A stretch of DNA of 64,000 nt, taken from NCBI GenBank assembly GCA_000697475.1, contig JNEU01001154.1:124001-188000 (forward strand). Direction: 5' to 3'. Source of the DNA: Lichtheimia corymbifera B2541. Taxonomy: Eukaryota; Mucoromycota; Mucoromycetes; Mucorales; Lichtheimiaceae. Positions 60,989 to 64,000 of this stretch are shown in pieces (positions within the stretch are counted from its first letter, which is position 1; every line of letters starts with the position of its first letter). The translations under genes were made by a program, and so were the position numbers. Below the pieces are notes generated by a model. That model saw only the letters and a list, made by a program, of their open reading frames with translations. It was not told the DNA's origin and searched no databases.

Positions 60989-62063
60989 TTAACCCAAGAG
61001 AGGGGCGTTCTCGCTATCGGAAGAGCGGCCCAACAAGTACTTGAAGATGAAAGGACGAGCAGGGTACAAGAAGGTGATGATGGCAAAGGCCAAAGCGAAC
61101 CTAGAAGAAACAAAGAAATTCAGGTTAACCAATCGGCAATCATATCCGGTGCACACACACACACATATATCAAATACATACCAGTGGATCCAAGGATCAT
61201 GTTGGTTAGTGAAGACAGCAAGCAAGCCCAAGGCAATCACCAAAGCACCAACGAGGTCGCCCTTTTCCTTCTTGTATTCGACATAACCAACAGCAGTGAC
61301 AACAAGGACACCCATACCGATAATGACAAAGAGACGGCTCCAGAAACCAGGACCATCTTCATGGACACCGGTAAAGGCTTGGAAGAAACCAATCACCGCG
61401 GAAAAGACAATCCAGCCGTGCCACAAAGAGAAGGGGGCATGGATGAAAATCTTGTCCCACCAAGAGTTGGCAGGATAGTTCTTCTCCAAGTTATCTGCAT
61501 GCACGATAAGTTACTTGTTCACTCGAGTTGCATCATCATCATGATATACTTACAGAAAACATAGGACACAGAAGAGGCGGTGAGCAACAAGAAAATGAAA
61601 CCAATGATGTAGTGGGAGTGCTTCTACAAATGTCCCATGCCAAGATTGTGTTAATTTTTAGTGAGACGCGAAAAAGGGAACACCAAGCCCAAACTTACGA
61701 TGAGAGCGAGCCAGATGGCGCTCAAGATAACCGAGATGACAAAGTGCCAGCCAACACCATGAAGGGCAGCTTCATGGGCATCTTCGAACCACTGATAGAT
61801 GACAAAGCCTCCCAAGAGGATATGAATAAGAGTCCACAAGTATTCGATCCAGAACGCTTCATGATGATAATAATATTAGCTTTACATACATGGAGGAGGG
61901 AATATTCATGTTTGACAGACTTACATGGCGTGATATAGGTTTGGCCATCATCAGCAGAGGTGTCACCAGGTGCAGGACCAACGACACTGTAAACGGTCGA
62001 GGAAAGGAAAATGAGGTAGACTAGCACGTTGACCACCTTATGGAAGATATGAAACTTGGTCAT
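60989..62063 (-). CDS. Eight-helix integral membrane protein of unknown function
   Basis: Five exons (62063-61925, 61856-61699, 61623-61554, 61494-61182, 61100-60989) give 263 residues. About eight hydrophobic helices are visible, for example VVNVLVYLIFLSSTVYSVVG, YLWTLIHILLGGFVIYQW, HFVISVILSAIWLALI, YIIGFIFLLLTASSVSYVFY, FSLWHGWIVFSAVIGFFQAF and LFVIIGMGVLVVTAVGYV. A loop reads NLEKNYPANSWWDKIFIHAP and the tail SSDSENAPLLG is short and soluble. An acidic ENAPLL-type end resembles dileucine sorting signals to the vacuole, but this is only a resemblance. The splice-joined frame crosses four introns, so expression is likely. I do not recognise the family. Confidence 0.85.
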
Positions 62064-63793
62064 GCTTGAAGATGCGAAAGAAAGCGCGCGTAAGCAAGAG
62101 AACAAGGACAAAGGCACTTTTATAGATGAGAAAACTTTAACGCGGCTTGTTGTGCAACCTAGTTACATACCTGTGTGTTTTTCTCTTTTAACCTGACATC
62201 CGATCCCGTTTGTTTATACTAGCTTGCCAACCCGAAACACATTGCATGTCATGTCGATAAGACCTATACAAAAAGACCCATCAGCTTCGAATACCTTCCA
62301 TGATAGACCTCTTTTTCCTCGCTCTTGTATACGCAAGCTTACCAATATCCTTTATCTGATTCCCACCCTGGGGGAGAATTTTTTTGGGATCACTCGGGGG
62401 ATGATGCAAGTTCAGGTTACTCAACATGGTTGGTACCGAGAAGGGAGTGGAAAAGCGCGGTTTGGCAATAATAACATGATACGATCGGATGACCTTGTAT
62501 TGCCGTAATAAACATCCAAGCTGCAGATCCACAATACTGCCTTATAGCTGATGGCACGATACGAATAGCAGCAACAGTGCCTGCGTGTGTGTGTGTGTGT
62601 GAATGCATTCGTAAATGACGCGATGATGACTTCGGAGATGCCAGCTTCATCCATGCAGCGGCGCTTGGTGTTTGTTGTCGGAACGATGCCGCCACAACAT
62701 GATAACTCCCTGCACACATTAATGTCATGATGATGTTAGTCCTTCATCCCCTTCTGAATGGCTATATATAAATATGCGTACCTTAGTCTCGGCCAGGGAA
62801 GTGTTTGACAACCTCAATCCCTGTGCGACATGCGCTCTTGTGGGATAACAGCTTCTTGTCGGCCAAAGACAGTGCTGGTTGCCACGCCTAAAATTAGCCG
62901 ATTCAGTCCCTGCTGGTTGCTTCCATTTATCTCTTTCTCTGTTATTCACCTTTCAAACAAATCAACACCATGCCGATGCAGTGATAAACGACTCCATTGG
63001 CAGACAACTTTCGCCATGCTGATGGCCGATGGTCGCCCATTTGACTTGTTCGGGGGAGGAGATTTGGAAGCACTCGAGTCGATTGTAGCATTGGTTGGAT
63101 GGCAGCCTTAATGCTCAATGTATGTATGCGATGTCTGTATTCCGAGTATACTGTGTACTGAAAATAGTTGTTGCTGCAGGATGGAGTACAACATGTACGC
63201 AAAAAGTATCTCCGGCAACACCTGTCAAAAGTAGCCATGCAGCAACAGATCACAACTTGTCGAAAGACGGACAATCCAGCTGGCGGCGGCATTGCTATAC
63301 TTGCTGCAGGGCCCCCCTCCCTCCCTCGTCTTCCCTCATATACGGCAGCCTTGTTGTAATGTTGATACGATTGTCGAGTATATTATACTGCCATTTGGTG
63401 TTGAAGTTGGTGTGGATGATCAGGTCCGATTCGACAAGTTGATTTGCCGATGTCGAGCCAAAATTTTTTTGCAACCACGTTTCTCTTTCTCTTTTCTCTT
63501 TCTTTTACTTTTTTCGACTCGGTTCCTTCCTTCAGTCTTGTCTCATCATCTTATCTCTTTCTTTTAACGGTATTGAGCGCCTCACACTCCTTTCACATCT
63601 CGCACCTTTGTTAATTACGATATACTCAATCTTGTGAAACACACATCGGTTGTATCTTTTCTTTATTCCACCGTATCATTTGCCACGACTATAGCATCTC
63701 CCAACTCAGCGTTTTCCCGATATTGACGTAAGGAAGAATATCTTTTTCTTTCAAGTTGCACACACTCATACTCAATCTCTCTCTTTTTAGGAT
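62064..63793. other. Divergent intergenic region, about 1.7 kb
   Basis: It separates the minus-strand membrane gene and the plus-strand Gln-rich gene at the edge. It holds a (GT)n run at 62585-62601 and CT-rich stretches at 63470-63560 and 63770-63790. No gene is supported. A TTTTAG at 63785-63790, four bases before the next ATG, looks like a splice acceptor of a 5' UTR intron. Confidence 0.5.
62585..62601. repeat. (GT)n microsatellite
   Basis: A short GT dinucleotide run in an intergenic region. Confidence 0.8.
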
Positions 63794-64000
63794 ATGCAAT
63801 TCAATCACCCATCCTATCTGGATTATGTGACCAGCTCTTCCTCGTTGCAACAACAACAAGGTGCTCCCAATTCGGCCATGCCCTATTCATTGGATCATTT
63901 GCAACAACAACAACAACAGCAACATCAGCAACAGCAACGTATGGCTTATCCACCCATTCCAGGCATTCAACATGGCTTCCCAGCTGATGTATTTGCAACC
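63794..64000 (+). CDS. N-terminus of a Gln-rich protein, cut by the window edge
   Basis: The first 69 codons are open to the edge: MQFNHPSYLDYVTSSSSLQQ, then two Gln runs, then a Pro/Gly part (AYPPIPGIQHGFPADVFA). Such Gln-rich starts are common in fungal transcription regulators, but nothing diagnostic is visible. A putative acceptor (TTTTAG) lies just upstream. The family cannot be named from this part. Confidence 0.65.
   Translation, partial: MQFNHPSYLDYVTSSSSLQQQQGAPNSAMPYSLDHLQQQQQQQHQQQQRMAYPPIPGIQHGFPADVFAT

Noticed and set aside
62942..63292. A 116-codon minus-strand frame near the right edge
   Set aside because: Its composition is Cys-, Arg- and Ser-rich without any motif, and it has no leader or introns like its neighbours.

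Overview
The window looks like nuclear DNA of a filamentous fungus, most likely an early-diverging (Mucoromycota-type) species. The reasons are dense protein-coding genes with many short introns (about 45-115 nt), standard fungal gene families, and proteins full of Gln, Asn, Ser and Pro runs. The assignment to Mucoromycota is an inference from style and gene content, not from a marker gene. I can support 24 protein-coding genes, one cut by the right edge. I rebuilt the exon chains by joining reading frames across splice sites. The chains contain 104 introns inside coding sequence; 101 are GT-AG and three are GC-AG. I see no tRNA, rRNA, CRISPR array or intact transposase gene.

Layout. 0.6-9.4 kb: cyclase-family protein (+), oxysterol-binding protein (-), long adenylate kinase-like protein with a mitochondrial-type leader (-), choline/ethanolamine phosphotransferase (-). 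11.4-13.8 kb: Pho80-type cyclin with a very long Gln/Pro tail (+). 14.0-24.6 kb, all on the minus strand: tRNA 2'-phosphotransferase, ribonucleotide reductase large subunit with MluI-box-like promoter sites, Vtc4-type polyphosphate polymerase, and an unrecognised 850-residue protein. 25.5-31.5 kb: an Asp-rich single-pass membrane protein and SMC6 (20 exons), both +. 31.7-35.0 kb: Kin4-type kinase (-). 37.1-49.5 kb, all +: TALE homeodomain protein, CBM21 phosphatase-targeting protein, major facilitator transporter, DDHD lipase, large acidic protein. 49.7-57 kb: SAGA subunit Ada3 (-), facing Cgr1 (+) across a short shared promoter, then PKA catalytic subunit (+) and a small Ser/Pro-rich protein (+). 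57.3-64 kb: ribosomal protein uS7/RPS5 (-), a 1.56 kb inverted-repeat structure, an eight-helix membrane protein (-), and the start of a Gln-rich protein (+).

How the genes relate. These are ordinary dispersed eukaryotic genes, not an operon or a biosynthetic cluster. Several belong to shared themes: DNA replication and repair (RNR1, SMC6), lipid handling (OSBP, CPT/EPT, DDHD lipase), nutrient and phosphate signalling (Vtc4, PKA, Kin4-like kinase, CBM21 protein), and RNA or ribosome work (TPT1, CGR1, RPS5). The most unusual DNA is the inverted repeat at 58477-60036. It has long arms that each carry the same open peptide and a start-codon/splice-donor module. Other points worth checking are the three GC-AG introns, two very small internal exons (8 and 12 nt), a stop-free 66-nt intron in ADA3, and the ACGCG clusters at RNR1.
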